From positions 1 through 33,941 of the forward strand of contig SJRY01000274.1 of NCBI GenBank assembly GCA_011319805.1: 33,941 nucleotides of DNA. Direction: 5' to 3'. The notes under the pieces are model-generated. The model was not told the origin of the DNA, ran no database searches, and saw only the letters and a program-made list of their open reading frames with translations. Below, piece by piece: positions 1 to 8,921 of the stretch; positions within the stretch are counted from its first letter, which is position 1, and each line of letters starts with the position of its first letter. The DNA comes from Macrocybe gigantea (taxonomy: Eukaryota > Basidiomycota > Agaricomycetes > Agaricales > Callistosporiaceae). A program made the position numbers and the translations under genes.

Positions 1-524
1 GTGAGTTGCCTTTCCACGAGAGGGGAGGTGGGCATTGACAATTTCTTGCAAACACCTACCTAAGGGGTCTGGGGCCCGTCAAAGCGTAGAGACGGAAAAC
101 ATATTGACGTCGCCTGCACTGCTGACCAAAGTCACAATGCCCTCAGCAATAGCATATTGATATCCTGCCGGAATAGAGACAGAGGATGAGCTGACCTTCA
201 AGATCCAAGCCTTGAGGTGGCGAGAGATTCGGCTGTGGCCTTAGCTTCACCATGAAGGAACCAGTCTCCTTAAGGAAAGATCACAATGCTGATAGCATTG
301 TCATTGTATTTGTATGCTGTCTCAGTGGACAGAATTGACAGAGAGGGGGGAGCAGAGGGTCCGGTAGGCCCACCTGCATTAGAAGGGTTGGTGTCATTGG
401 TGTCCATGAGACCGTCGCCACTTGGAAGAGGAGGCTTGCATTCCCCGATGGGGGAGGAGGAGCAGGGGATGGGATGGGCCAGCAGAGGGCCATCCAGGGT
501 GCAGGTTGAGTGGTGCATGGCTGC
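1..524 (-). pseudogene. LINE copy J, ORF1 5' part (left piece, interrupted by gypsy)
   Basis: Read on the minus strand, this matches the start of ORF1 of the LINE family seen complete at 17175. The stretch around 407-320 reads GDGLMDTNDTNPSNAGG, against GDGLMDTDDAGPSN in copy A. It continues through the GYQYAIAEG motif to the left edge of the window. The frame is broken, for example by a TAA near 269. ORF1 of such LINEs is a gag-like nucleic-acid-binding protein of the retrotransposition RNP. The rest of the same copy lies at 7038-7270, beyond the inserted gypsy element. J is closer to copy E (SSAG at the GYQYAIAEG region) than to copies A and H (VATAG). The copy is cut by the window edge, so its 3' end is unknown. 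Confidence 0.88.
520..524. repeat. Target-site duplication, left, of gypsy element
   Basis: GCTGC immediately precedes the 5' LTR, and GCCGC (7038-7042) immediately follows the 3' LTR. The two differ by one transition. Five bp is the usual Ty3/gypsy duplication length, and the flanks on both sides are the same LINE ORF1, so the insertion point is secure. Confidence 0.8.
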
Positions 525-846
525 TGTTACAGATGCTGCCCAAAGGACCATTCATTTTCTTATCTTATCTTTCCCACATCCCTTATCTCCCCCGTCATGC
601 TGCGCAGCATGCAGCCATCAAGTCATCCCACTTCCTTAGTCATCCTGAGTCATCTCCTTCCAGTCTTACTCATCCGCAGTCCACAGCATTGCGCAGCCCA
701 TGGTCCGTGCTCGAGTACTGTAATGTATATAAGGACTCCCAGATGTACCAGTAGCGCTAGGCTTAATATTCCTTTTGCCATTGTCATCTCAAGACCACTC
801 TCGCACTTAGTCTGCCCAGTCCTTCTGAGATTCGTCTAGCCTAACA
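525..846 (+). repeat. Gypsy 5' LTR
   Basis: 322 bp, TGTTA...TAACA. It aligns to 6718-7037 with five transitions, one 3-nt gap (TTG near 781-784) and one 1-nt gap. It holds a TATA box at 726-732 and the putative transcript start near 759. Confidence 0.95.
726..732 (+). promoter_or_regulatory. TATA box in gypsy 5' LTR
   Basis: TATATAA, repeated at the same place in the 3' LTR. The usual spacing of about 30 nt puts transcription start at about 757-762, where the self-complementary 11-mer AGGCTTAATAT begins (759). Confidence 0.65.
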
Positions 847-848
847 AG

Positions 849-859
849 ATATTAAGCCT
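849..859 (+). other. Candidate primer binding site, self-priming type
   Basis: ATATTAAGCCT begins two bases after the 5' LTR. It is the exact reverse complement of AGGCTTAATAT at 759-769 inside the LTR, 33 nt from the start of the TATA box. In Tf1 and related elements the first 11 nt of the transcript fold back onto the PBS and prime minus-strand synthesis. Position, length and partner all fit here. I did not recognise a tRNA 3' end complementary to this site. Confidence 0.65.
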
Positions 860-891
860 TGTTGAGACTCGCTCAGACTCACACACACACC

Positions 892-2580
892 ATGTTACGC
901 TTTATCAAAGACTTGATCAACATTCGATGACAAGCAGTCGCCGACCCAGCGAGCACTAGCACGAGCGATGAGAGCACTTGGCTCAGAGAAGTAGACCAGG
1001 CATTGCAGTCCACGCCATTCGCAGAGACAGTCCACGCCACCTGCAGAGACACCAGCAATCCAAACAAACGAAAGAGAGAGTGCACGCCTACACCAAGTAG
1101 TGACGATGAAGAGCAGGCATTTCTGAGAGAGTTTGCCTTCACCACCACAGACGAGCCCACTGAGATCCTCAGCGAAGGAGCAGCACAACTCATTACAGAA
1201 CTCTTCCTAGAAGGAGAATATGGGATAAGCCCAGAAGAGCTATGGTCAGACCAGAATCTTCTTGCCGAAGAAGAGGACGAACCCATCCGCAAGAAAACGA
1301 GAGAAGAACGAACACAAGCCCGAGACTTTAGGCAACAACAGATTGAGAACTATAATCACTGAACACAGGAGGAAGACATACTGATACAGAAAGGGCATGA
1401 TGCACAGAGCGTACGACAGAACCAACGAGAACGACACCAGAGTCAAGGACATATAGGAACGAAACCACCGAACCCCTTCAGAGGATCAATCCGCTGAAGC
1501 ACTGCATAAGGAAAGAATCGCACCACCATGGCGAAAGTAAGCAACAGCGACTGGGATGAATACTATCGGTGGAGGGAGTGAAAAGGATTACCAAAGACAA
1601 ATGGACCGACCGCCGCAGAGTGGGCCGATTTTGAACAAGCTTGTAGAATCGCAGGAGTCAACCTAGACTACTGGAAAGAACAGAGAGAGGAGCGAAGACA
1701 GAAACAGCTCCAAGAACAGCAAGCCCAAGTACAAGTACAGCAGACCCAAGAACAACAGATCCAGGAACAGGAAAGCCAAGACCAAGAGAACGATGAAGAA
1801 ACCCCCCAAAGGATGACGACAGAATACAAGGGAATCATCCCCGACCCGAAATCCTTTACAGGAGATCGAACGTCCTTCGATATTTGGTGGAGGAAGATGA
1901 AACTTTACATAACTGCACATGGAGACCTCATGGATACACAGAAGATTGGAGCGGTCCTGTCTAGAATGACCGATGGACCCGGAGCCCACTGGGCATCAAA
2001 GAAGATCGACACCACTACCAACCAAAGCACATGGGCTGACTTTATAACCAAGATAGAGACACGATTCAGCAACGTCATATCACCATCACAAGCAGGAAGC
2101 AAACTATTCAATATCAGACAGGGAAACTGACCATCGACGAATTTCTGGATGAAATTGTAGACCTCGCAGGGAAAGCAGGAATGACAGGAACAGCCCCTCG
2201 TTTCCTACTTGAAAAGAGCTTAAACCGAAGGATAGCAGAAGCCGTACACTCGATCTCCACACTTCCAACAGATGGAGATGAATATATCAAGACAGTTCGA
2301 GCGATTGGATGAAACATCGATGAACACAGAAATGTGATGAGAGGAGAATTCACAAGCAATCAGCACAAGACCGGAAATCCAAGCCGAGGAGCAGGACAGG
2401 CCATGGAAGTTGACAAAGTATGAAGCAACAACTGCTTCAACTGCAATAAACCAGGACACCTCTCACAAAACTACCCGGAACCATGAAAAGGAGCAGCAAA
2501 TGTCACATGTTTTAACTGTGGCTTAAAGGGACACTATGCATGGAACTGCAAGAAGAAGAAGAAAGGAAAATCCCAGGGTC
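892..2580 (+). pseudogene. Gypsy gag (decayed)
   Basis: Starts at ATG 892 (MLRFIKDLINIR) and stays in one frame to about 2125 apart from TGA at 928, 1360, about 1494 and about 1579 and one TAA near 1503. It has a Gln-rich stretch at 1700-1790 and a capsid-like domain from about 1840 (FTGDRTSFDIWWRKMKLYI). A one-base loss near 2125 shifts the frame before LTIDEFLDEIV, and further TGA follow near 2310, 2421 and 2484. Two zinc knuckles lie at about 2430-2555. The first, CFNCNKPGHLSQNY, has Tyr where the last Cys should be; the second, CFNCGLKGHYAWNC, is intact. Gag would form the particle and bind element RNA. Confidence 0.85.
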
Positions 2581-2689
2581 AGAGAAGTAAAAGAAGAAGA
2601 AGGAGAGGACGAAGAAGACAAGGATGAAGAAAGCTCTGATAAAGAGGGTTTTGCCGAAGGATCCGACTAAGAGGTGCTAAATCGCGACC

Positions 2690-3278
2690 TATACAACTGA
2701 AACAGACTCGCTTCAATACCGGATGTAGATCATCCCATACTCTGAAATACACCATTCCTGCCAAGCAATCTGAAGCACCAAGGAAAACCATCCAAGGGGA
2801 CAAACCAAAAGAGGAAAGAACTCGCAGTACCAGCAAGAATATGAACGTGAAAAGGAATCACAACGATAACACCAGAAGTCGATAGCGGAGCAGATAGGAC
2901 CTGCATCAACACCGCAATAGTAACAAAACAGGACTGAAGACACGACGAATCAAGAAGATTCCCATTATAAATGCAGACGGATCACCCAACCACCAGAAAA
3001 CAGCAGACCGAGTAGCGGAGGTCCACATCAACATTAAAGGACACAAGGAGCACATGGAAGCCATTGTACTTGATATCGGAAAAACCGACATGCTACTAGG
3101 ACATGACTGGCTTGTCTACCACAACCCAACAATCAAATGGAGGACAGGAGAAGTTGTCTTCGACAGATGCCCTAAAATGTGCAAAATAAACCACCAGATG
3201 ATTAAGATACAGAAGGTGACTGAATCAGCGAAAACCACAGCCAGCGACAAGACAGGAACCCAGATACCCCATATCTGA
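2690..3278 (+). pseudogene. Gypsy aspartic protease region (decayed)
   Basis: The catalytic DSGA motif is encoded at 2881-2892 in the context EVDSGADRTCIN. The C-terminal protease signature LGHDWLVYHNP lies around 3090-3125. Several TGA codons (about 2698, 2740, 2840, 2846 and 2936) interrupt it. In Ty3-type elements this enzyme cuts the Gag-Pol polyprotein. It follows gag directly and runs into RT without a long spacer. Confidence 0.8.
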
Positions 3279-3283
3279 TCAGA

Positions 3284-4640
3284 TTCAAACACCTCTTCAA
3301 GGAGAAGAACTTTGATCGCTTACCAAACCACAAAGAATGGGACCATGAAATAAACTTAACGAAGGATGCACCCAAAACGATACCGAGCAAGGTTTATCCG
3401 ATGACACAGAAAGAACTAGAGGAACTAGATGCCTTCATCGAAGAAGGATTATGAACAGGAAAAATACGCCCATCAAAATCGCCTTACGCAGCACCCTGCT
3501 TCTTTCGCAACAAGAAGGATGGAAGCAAACACTCATCCAAGACTACCGGGAGATAAACAAATATATGGTCAAGGACAAGTTCCCACTACTATGCATCAGC
3601 GAGCTCCTTGACGTATTACAAGGAGCAAAGTACTTTAGCAAGATCGATATTATCTGGGGATACAATAATGTGCACATCCGGAAAGGGGATGAATAGAAGG
3701 CAGCCTTCCTAACAGCAAGAGGACTCTTCGAACTGACAGTTATGTACTTTGGACAGTGCAATGCACCAGACACTTTTAGCTGAATGATGGAAAGCCTCTT
3801 CCAAGATCAAATATGAAGAAGAGCATGCATAATCTATATGGATGACATCATAATCATCAGACGAACATGAGAGGAACTCCAAAAGAATACTATGGAAGTC
3901 ATGGAAATACTGAACAAGAACAACTTGTTCATCAAAGGACCGAAATGTGTCTGGGAATCATCAAAAGTTCCAGTACTAGGATACATCGTAGGAGAAGGGA
4001 AGGTAGAAATGGAACCAGAAAAGATCACAGCTGTACAATCCTGGCCAACCCCAAAGATGAAGAAAGAACTACAAAAGTTCTTAGAATTCATGAACTTTTA
4101 CCAATGATTCATCAAGGGATACAAAGGTCGCTAAACCCCTGACGGAGTTGACTGGAAACAAAACATTCCAGTGGACAGACAAGCAACAGGATGCTTTCAA
4201 AGAGCTGATTCAACATATAACCTCAGCACCCATTCTAGCACTACTACAAACAGAAGGAAAATTCTGAGTCGAAACAGACGCCTCAGGATATGCCATTGGA
4301 GCGGTACTATCACAACAGCAGAAAGGACTATGGCATCCGATTGCATTCATTTCGATGCATGACCCCAGCGGAACAAAACTATGAAATCTATGACAAGGAA
4401 CTTCTTGCGATAATGGTCGCACTAAAGACATGGAGACAATACCTCCTCGAAGCTCGAGAGAAGTTCGAAATATTGACGGATCACAAAAACCTATCATACT
4501 TCCGGAAGCCACAGTGACTCAATTCGAGACAGATTGGCTGGTACCTGAAATTACAGGAATATGACTACGAACTACAACACATACCAGGAAAGGTGAATGG
4601 AAAAGCGGATGTCCTGTCACGAATGGCAGGATATGAAGAA
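3284..4640 (+). pseudogene. Gypsy reverse transcriptase and RNase H (decayed)
   Basis: RT begins near 3284 (FKHLFKEKNFDRLP), shifts frame near 3530, then gives YREINKYMV and KYFSKIDIIWGYNN (first catalytic Asp). The YMDD box CIIYMDD is at 3826-3846. Stops fall on conserved family positions, for example TAG for Trp in GDE-KAAF at 3694 and TGA in NFYQ-FIKGY near 4105. RNase H follows with [16 protein letters not shown] near 4270 and [10 protein letters not shown] near 4478. The order RT then RNase H is normal for Ty3/gypsy. No continuous frame survives. Confidence 0.88.
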
Positions 4641-4839
4641 AACCTAGCAGAGAAGGACGACATACAAATAATCAAAGAAGCAGCATTCATTCGACATCTG
4701 GAAGAGAATAATGAATGAGACTTCAAATTTATGATGTTCGAGGATGAACACCCACAGAAAGAAGAAGCAGAAAATAATGAAACAATACAAATAAGAGGAA
4801 TCACGATGATCGAATCCTCAAGGATAGAACAAATTTGAC

Positions 4840-6028
4840 AATGCACATGAAGGGAGATGATCATAATGACAGGACTAAAGGAAAAACCACACTGGTTCAC
4901 AGAAGACAACCACATCGTATATGTAGGAGGAAAAATCTATGTTCCTCTAGACAACAAACTGAAGGAAAACATCATGTTTGAACACCACGACACACCCATC
5001 GGAGGACACCCAGGGCAATACCACATGCACGAGCTCATAAGCCGCACCTATTGGTAGCCATCAATGCTAACAGACATCAAGAAATATGTCAATGGATGCG
5101 AAACATGTCAGTGAAACAAAATCATCCAACAAAAGAAACACGCACCCCTGCACCTGCACGAAGTCCCACAGCAACCATGGGAAGATATCGGAGTAGATCT
5201 CATAGGACCGCTACCCAGCTTGAATGGCTTTAATGCCATCGCCGCAGTCACAGACCGCCTGACCAAGATGATCCACCTAGTTCCTACAAAGACCGAACTC
5301 ACAGCAGAAGGTCTCGCACAACTATACTGAGACAATGTGTGGCGGCTTCATGGAATCCCACGAAAGATCATCAGTGATCGAGGACCCCAGTTCGCAGCGC
5401 GATTCATGACAGCACTTCTAAAATTACTCGGAACAAAGCAAAATCTATCAACGGCCTATCACCACAGACAGATGGACAGGCGGAATGATCCCACCAAGAA
5501 ACGGAAGCCTTCCTCAGAAGCTTCACAAACAACTTACAGGACGATTGGGCAGAATGGATAGCAATCACAGAGTACTAATACAATGACAAAGCACACCAGG
5601 GAATGAAGGAGACACCATTCTACCTCAACTATGGAATGCACCCCTGGAAGGGAGAGCCACAGATGACAGAAGGGAATAACCCTGCAGCAAAAGACTTCAT
5701 CAAAAGAATAAACCAAATACGAAAGGAAGCAAATGCTGCACTGCAATATGCACAAACACGAGCCAAAGACAATTATGATGCGAGACAAAAACTGGCCCGT
5801 GAATACAAGAAAGGGGATAGAGTATGGCTAGAAGCCACCAATATCACAGTCAATCGACCATCAAAGAAGTTATCAGCACTCCAATATGGACCGTTCAAGG
5901 TGGTTGAAAAGAAAGGAGCCTCAGCATATCACCTGGAACTCCTAGCATCATGGCAGCTGATACACCCCGTGTTCAATGAAACACTGCTCATGCCTTACAA
6001 AGAACCCCGTTTCAAGATACAAGAGTGA
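4840..6028 (+). pseudogene. Gypsy integrase with GPY/F module (decayed)
   Basis: The zinc-binding His residues lie in FEHHDTPIGGH (about 4978) and the Cys pair in CETC (about 5100). The catalytic core shows VDLIGPLPS (about 5195) and [11 protein letters not shown] (about 5373). The longest intact frame, 5603-6028, holds the C-terminal part. It includes the GPY/F-type module (LSALQYGPFKVVEKKG, then HPVFNETLLMPY) typical of chromoviruses. TGA codons sit in LY-DNVW and in TDGQAE-SHQE, where the family has Arg. The frame ends at TGA 6026-6028. A one-base shift there leads into the chromodomain frame. Confidence 0.88.
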
Positions 6029-6285
6029 CCATCACCACCACCCCTGAAATCATAAATGATAAAGAAGAGTACGAGATAGAAGAGATCCTAAAAAGGAAGA
6101 AACAAGGGAGGGGGATGCTATTCCTGGTCAAATGGAAAGGATACAGACATGAAGAGAACACATGGATCAAAGAAAAAGAACTGGGGAATGCGCAGCAAGC
6201 TCTAGACCACTTCCTAAAGAAGACTGCGAACCAGGATAAAAGGATCATGACAAGAGGGAAGAAGACCAAAAATCGCACTTCATGA
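6025..6285 (+). pseudogene. Gypsy C-terminal chromodomain
   Basis: An open stretch of about 86 codons with a clear chromodomain: EYEIEEILKRK, then LFLVKWKGY, EENTWI and a NAQQALDHF helix. In chromoviruses this domain at the integrase C-terminus reads histone marks and steers integration. It is probably the natural tail of the integrase, joined by a frame now shifted by one base at 6025-6028, rather than a separate gene; the only in-frame start near the overlap is GTG. The Lys-rich tail ends at a TGA that overlaps the ATG of the next ORF. Confidence 0.88.
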
Positions 6286-6680
6286 CCACCAATGCCCCCA
6301 TCAGCATTGACAGCAGCAAGGACAGCCGCGCACCTACCCCCAACCACCCAAGTGACCTCGAGAATCTGGCAAGGATTCTCAATGCTAGCGACTACATGGA
6401 CCCCCTCGCCATCACACTTGGCGCGTATATGCGCTATGTTATGACCGTCCGCATGCACCTCTGGACCGGGCGAATCCCTGATGGGACCGGCCCCACTGCA
6501 GCTGAACGTATCGCGCTTCGTGAGGTGATGGAAATGCTTCGCACAGAAAACCAGCGACTTAAACTCCTTGCCACCACACTCCATCATATCCGTGCCTATA
6601 ATGAAGAGCTCATTCATACATGGGCCCCACATGCTGCGACCACCTGGGAGACCAATACTGGGTGGGGACAGCTGGACTAA
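6282..6680 (+). CDS. Accessory ORF of gypsy element, 132 residues, unknown function
   Basis: An intact ORF between the chromodomain and the 3' LTR. Its ATG overlaps the chromodomain stop as ATGA (6282-6285), an arrangement that allows termination-reinitiation. The product has a Ser/Pro-rich N-terminus (about 1-28) and a middle part of mixed composition. A probable amphipathic helix or coiled coil lies at about 80-115 (EVMEMLRTENQRLKLL). There is no zinc knuckle, membrane segment or enzyme motif that I recognise. Its composition is less A-rich than the pol region before it, and it has no internal TGA while pol has many. Canonical chromoviruses end at the chromodomain, so this may be an element-specific protein or captured sequence. 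Confidence 0.5.
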   Translation: MTTNAPISIDSSKDSRAPTPNHPSDLENLARILNASDYMDPLAITLGAYMRYVMTVRMHLWTGRIPDGTGPTAAERIALREVMEMLRTENQRLKLLATTLHHIRAYNEELIHTWAPHAATTWETNTGWGQLD

Positions 6681-6706
6681 GGTTTTTCACGAGGACGCGA
6701 ATCTAC

Positions 6707-6717
6707 AGAGAGGGTGA
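6707..6717 (+). other. Candidate polypurine tract of gypsy element
   Basis: AGAGAGGGTGA lies directly against the 3' LTR, where plus-strand DNA synthesis of LTR elements starts. It is short and contains one T, so the call rests mainly on position. Confidence 0.45.
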
Positions 6718-7037
6718 TGTTACAGATGCCGCCCAAAGGACCATTCATTTTCTTATCTTATCTTTTCCACATCCCTTATCTCCCCCGTCATGCTGCGCAG
6801 CACGCAGCCATCGAGTCATCCCACTTCCCTAGTCATCCTGAGTCATCTCCTTCCAGTCTTACTCATCCGCAGTCCACAGCATTGCGCAGCCCATGGTCCG
6901 TGCTCGAGTACTGTAATGTATATAAGGACTCCCAGATGTACCAGTAGCGCTAGGCTTAATATTCCTTTTGCCATCATCTCAAGACCACTCTCGCACTTAG
7001 TCTGCCCAAGTCCTTCTGAGATTCGTCTAGCCTAACA
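6718..7037 (+). repeat. Gypsy 3' LTR
   Basis: 320 bp, TGTTA...TAACA, about 98% identical to the 5' LTR. The TATA box and the 11-mer AGGCTTAATAT are conserved. Confidence 0.95.
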
Positions 7038-7270
7038 GCCGCCACTGCCGACAATATTGAGCGGGTCATCGCTCATAGAAAAACTCTGGTAGGTCAGTTG
7101 ATTTTCAGCCGATTTTCATGATATGAAAGATGAAGGTGCTCAAGAGTATATGGAACTCGGGTCTGCAACTTGATATGAGATCTGCCCAGTCGATGACGGT
7201 GTAGAGCGATAGAGACGATGATAGTGAGTTGTTTATACTTATTTACAAATGGGCGTTGCAGAAAGAGGTG
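7038..7270 (-). mobile_element. LINE copy J, 5' leader and ORF1 start (right piece)
   Basis: Minus-strand counterpart of the LINE 5' end at 16851-17085. The upstream start codon of MSDDPLNIVGSGG lies at 7076-7074, and the leader upstream of it is about 194 nt, as in copy A. The boundary with copia at about 7270-7274 marks the LINE 5' terminus. The copy is therefore 5'-complete and was inserted into a minus-strand copia fragment. Its bases 7038-7042 are the gypsy target duplication. Confidence 0.85.
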
Positions 7271-7273
7271 GTG

Positions 7274-7702
7274 GTCTGAGGTGCCATTGCCTTGGAAAGG
7301 TTAAGACCCGTTATCATAGATGTCTTAACAGGCTTGCAATCTGCCATTCCATAGCACTCCAGTGTATTTAAGATGTACTGCTTCTGAGAAAGTGCAATGG
7401 TCCGCTTCTGCCTGTCTCTAATAATCTCTATACCCAATAAGAAAGTGCTTGGTCCCAAGTCTCTGATTTTGAAGTGCCTAGACAGCTCTGCAACCACTTT
7501 GTCAATGGCAGCAGTGTTCTTTGAAGCCAGTGTGATATCATTAATGTAAATGGAAACAATGACCTTTACCTCCCCTTTGATATAGAGGTAGATAGAGTGG
7601 TTAGCCCAAGCTGATTGGATTGTGCCTGCCTGATCCAGGGACAACAGCCAGGGCTGATCTACTGGAGGTATTGCTCATGATGCATTGGCCTCTGCATTAC
7701 AC
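7274..7702 (-). pseudogene. Ty1/copia reverse transcriptase fragment
   Basis: The minus strand encodes YLYIKGEVKVIVSIYINDITLAS, which holds the copia active-site box as Y-I-N-D instead of Y-V-D-D. It is followed by VAELSRHFKIRDLGPSTFLLGIEI and YILNTLECYGMADCKPV. The sequence closely matches the copia piece at 33170-33390, which it overlaps in content from VAEL to AMAPQT, so the window holds at least two copies of this copia family. It ends at LINE J on one side and at a LINE-type poly(A) on the other. Confidence 0.85.
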
Positions 7703-7733
<31 letters not shown>

Positions 7734-7803
7734 ACAATTTGTATAGCGGTGCTCAATGGCAGTCTGCTTGTAAATACACACAGGTATTTACAATAAATAC
7801 ACG
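7703..7803 (-). repeat. LINE 3' UTR tail with poly(A) on composite X3
   Basis: Matches the terminal 100 nt of the 3' UTR of LINE copies A, B, F, G and I. The junction with X3 falls at a CGT shared by both partners. The 25-nt poly(A) is uninterrupted, which suggests a fairly young insertion. Confidence 0.85.
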
Positions 7804-7829
7804 AAGTTTAGGGCCCTCCAAGTGGAGGA
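7804..7829 (-). other. Conserved 3' hairpin of module X3
   Basis: The minus-strand RNA has a 22-nt hairpin (7812-7833 region): three G-C pairs, one A.C mismatch, a five-pair stem and a four-base loop. X1 and X2 have the same shape at the same place with different bases in the stem. Confidence 0.5.
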
Positions 7830-8835
7830 CCCTTATCACTGTCTTCTTTGCAGAATAGGTGCTAGACTAACTGGTGGAATTCCATGTCTAGACCCTGGAA
7901 TCAACTTGGATTCAAAGCCTGGATTAGTCATCCAGGTGAACCGGCAGAGGATGAGTCCTCTCAGGCCGGAGTCAGGGGACTGCCCTGGTCTGCCATGGTC
8001 TGAATTTCAGCCAGGAAGCAAGTTACCAAGAGGCCAAGTGAGCAGGGACACTGGGTATTGGTAAGCCCCACCTATTTGAATTTTTCCATTCCTGAGCACA
8101 TGGTTCGCTGATGCCCAGAGGGTGCAGATCTCCAATTGTATCTCAGCTGTCTGCCTTGCCAGCGTCCAGCCCTAGTGTGCACCCCTAGACCTAAGGCCTA
8201 GGCCAGGGAGTTCTACACCCATGCTTAACCCAGTTATGCATGCCCTACAAGGAGGTCTCAGGCTCCCATCTGAGCAGTGCTTTACGATCATGTGGTGGCT
8301 ACCCCTGGGCCTGGGGACTCCCCAAGTGTGCCCAAGGACCGGTCCACACTACCAATGCTGACTAATAACCAGGTTTCTAGCCTAATCCAGTTGGTTAGAC
8401 TGGGCATGAGATTAACCGGTGGAGGGTGTCCTATCCTAAGCTCGCAGTCTGAAGAGACTCCCTATTACAGAGTGCACAGCACCTTCCAGAAGTGCACATG
8501 CTTTGGAACGCCCCATTACAGGGTGCGCATCATAGGTCAGGTGGTTCTCAAGTCTTTTCCCTGCTTACCATGCCCTGTGCTTTTGCTTCCTACTTGATCA
8601 TATGATGAATCACTTGACCATTTCAGGCATGGCCTGTCAGGGGTCACCTGACCTGCCACTTTGGGCTTCTGCGATCATCCCTATCACATGACCAGGTTAC
8701 CACCCTAGTTATAGAAGGTCATATGACCGTGGTACTGCCTCAGAGTTGATTACCAACCTGAGTCACCAAGCACATGACTGTAACCGATGATGGGTCACAT
8801 GCCTATCCCTACTTTCAAGGTACAGGGGATGAGTG

Positions 8836-8912
8836 GGAATCAAACCCACAACCTTTCCAGTGACTGCACAGCCACCTCTCCAGTCTTTAGTGGCGATTAA
8901 ACCACTGGGCTA
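8836..8912 (-). promoter_or_regulatory. tRNA-like RNA polymerase III promoter (A and B boxes) of X3
   Basis: On the minus strand, box A is TAGCCCAGTGG (8912-8902) and fits TRGYNNARNGG exactly. Box B is GGTTTGATTCC (8846-8836), one mismatch from GGTTCGANTCC. The 55-nt spacing is in the usual range. The head begins GGGCCCCAG a few bases upstream. This is the hallmark of tRNA-derived SINEs. Confidence 0.7.
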
Positions 8913-8921
8913 CTGGGGCCC

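Larger units (their letters stand above)
525..7037 (+). mobile_element. Ty3/gypsy chromovirus-type LTR retrotransposon, full length but defective
   Basis: A 6,513-bp element bounded by direct LTRs (322 and 320 bp) that start TGTTA and end TAACA, with a 5-bp target duplication. Order inside: gag with capsid region and two CCHC knuckles, aspartic protease (DSGA at 2881), reverse transcriptase (YMDD at 3835), RNase H, integrase with zinc-binding HHCC and GPY/F module, chromodomain, then an extra 132-residue ORF. This order and the chromodomain place it among chromoviruses (the Tf1/sushi side). The plus strand is A-rich. The element is inserted about 12 codons into LINE J. It carries roughly 30 in-frame stops, mostly TGA, and several single-base frameshifts, so it cannot make its own proteins under the standard code. 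LTR identity is about 98%. Confidence 0.95.
7703..8921 (-). mobile_element. Composite retroelement: module X3 plus LINE 3' tail
   Basis: On the minus strand it begins at about 8921 with a tRNA-like head. It continues through about 1.1 kb of noncoding sequence related to X1 and X2, and ends at CTAAACTT. From 7803 it reads as the last 100 nt of the LINE 3' UTR (the GTATTTACAAGC...TTGTTGATTT region), then a pure poly(A) of 25 (7727-7703). Homology to X1/X2 is clear at ATGGTTCGCTGATGCCC (8100-8116) and in the repeated TCACATGA motifs, although X3 is the most divergent copy. There is no long ORF. I found no target duplication: LINE fragment C flanks one side and copia the other. Confidence 0.7.

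Noticed and set aside
879..1292. Minus-strand ORF opposite gypsy gag
   Set aside because: It is the shadow of the gag frame and has no motif.
892..6285. Reassignment of TGA to tryptophan as an explanation for the gypsy stops
   Set aside because: The same element also uses TGG for Trp (FDIWWRKM, DWLVYHN), several TGA fall at family Arg positions, frameshifts are present too, and LINE ORFs here use TGA as a stop.
7822..8597. Small ORFs inside X3, and similar ones inside X1 and X2
   Set aside because: They are short and show no recognisable domain. X looks noncoding.
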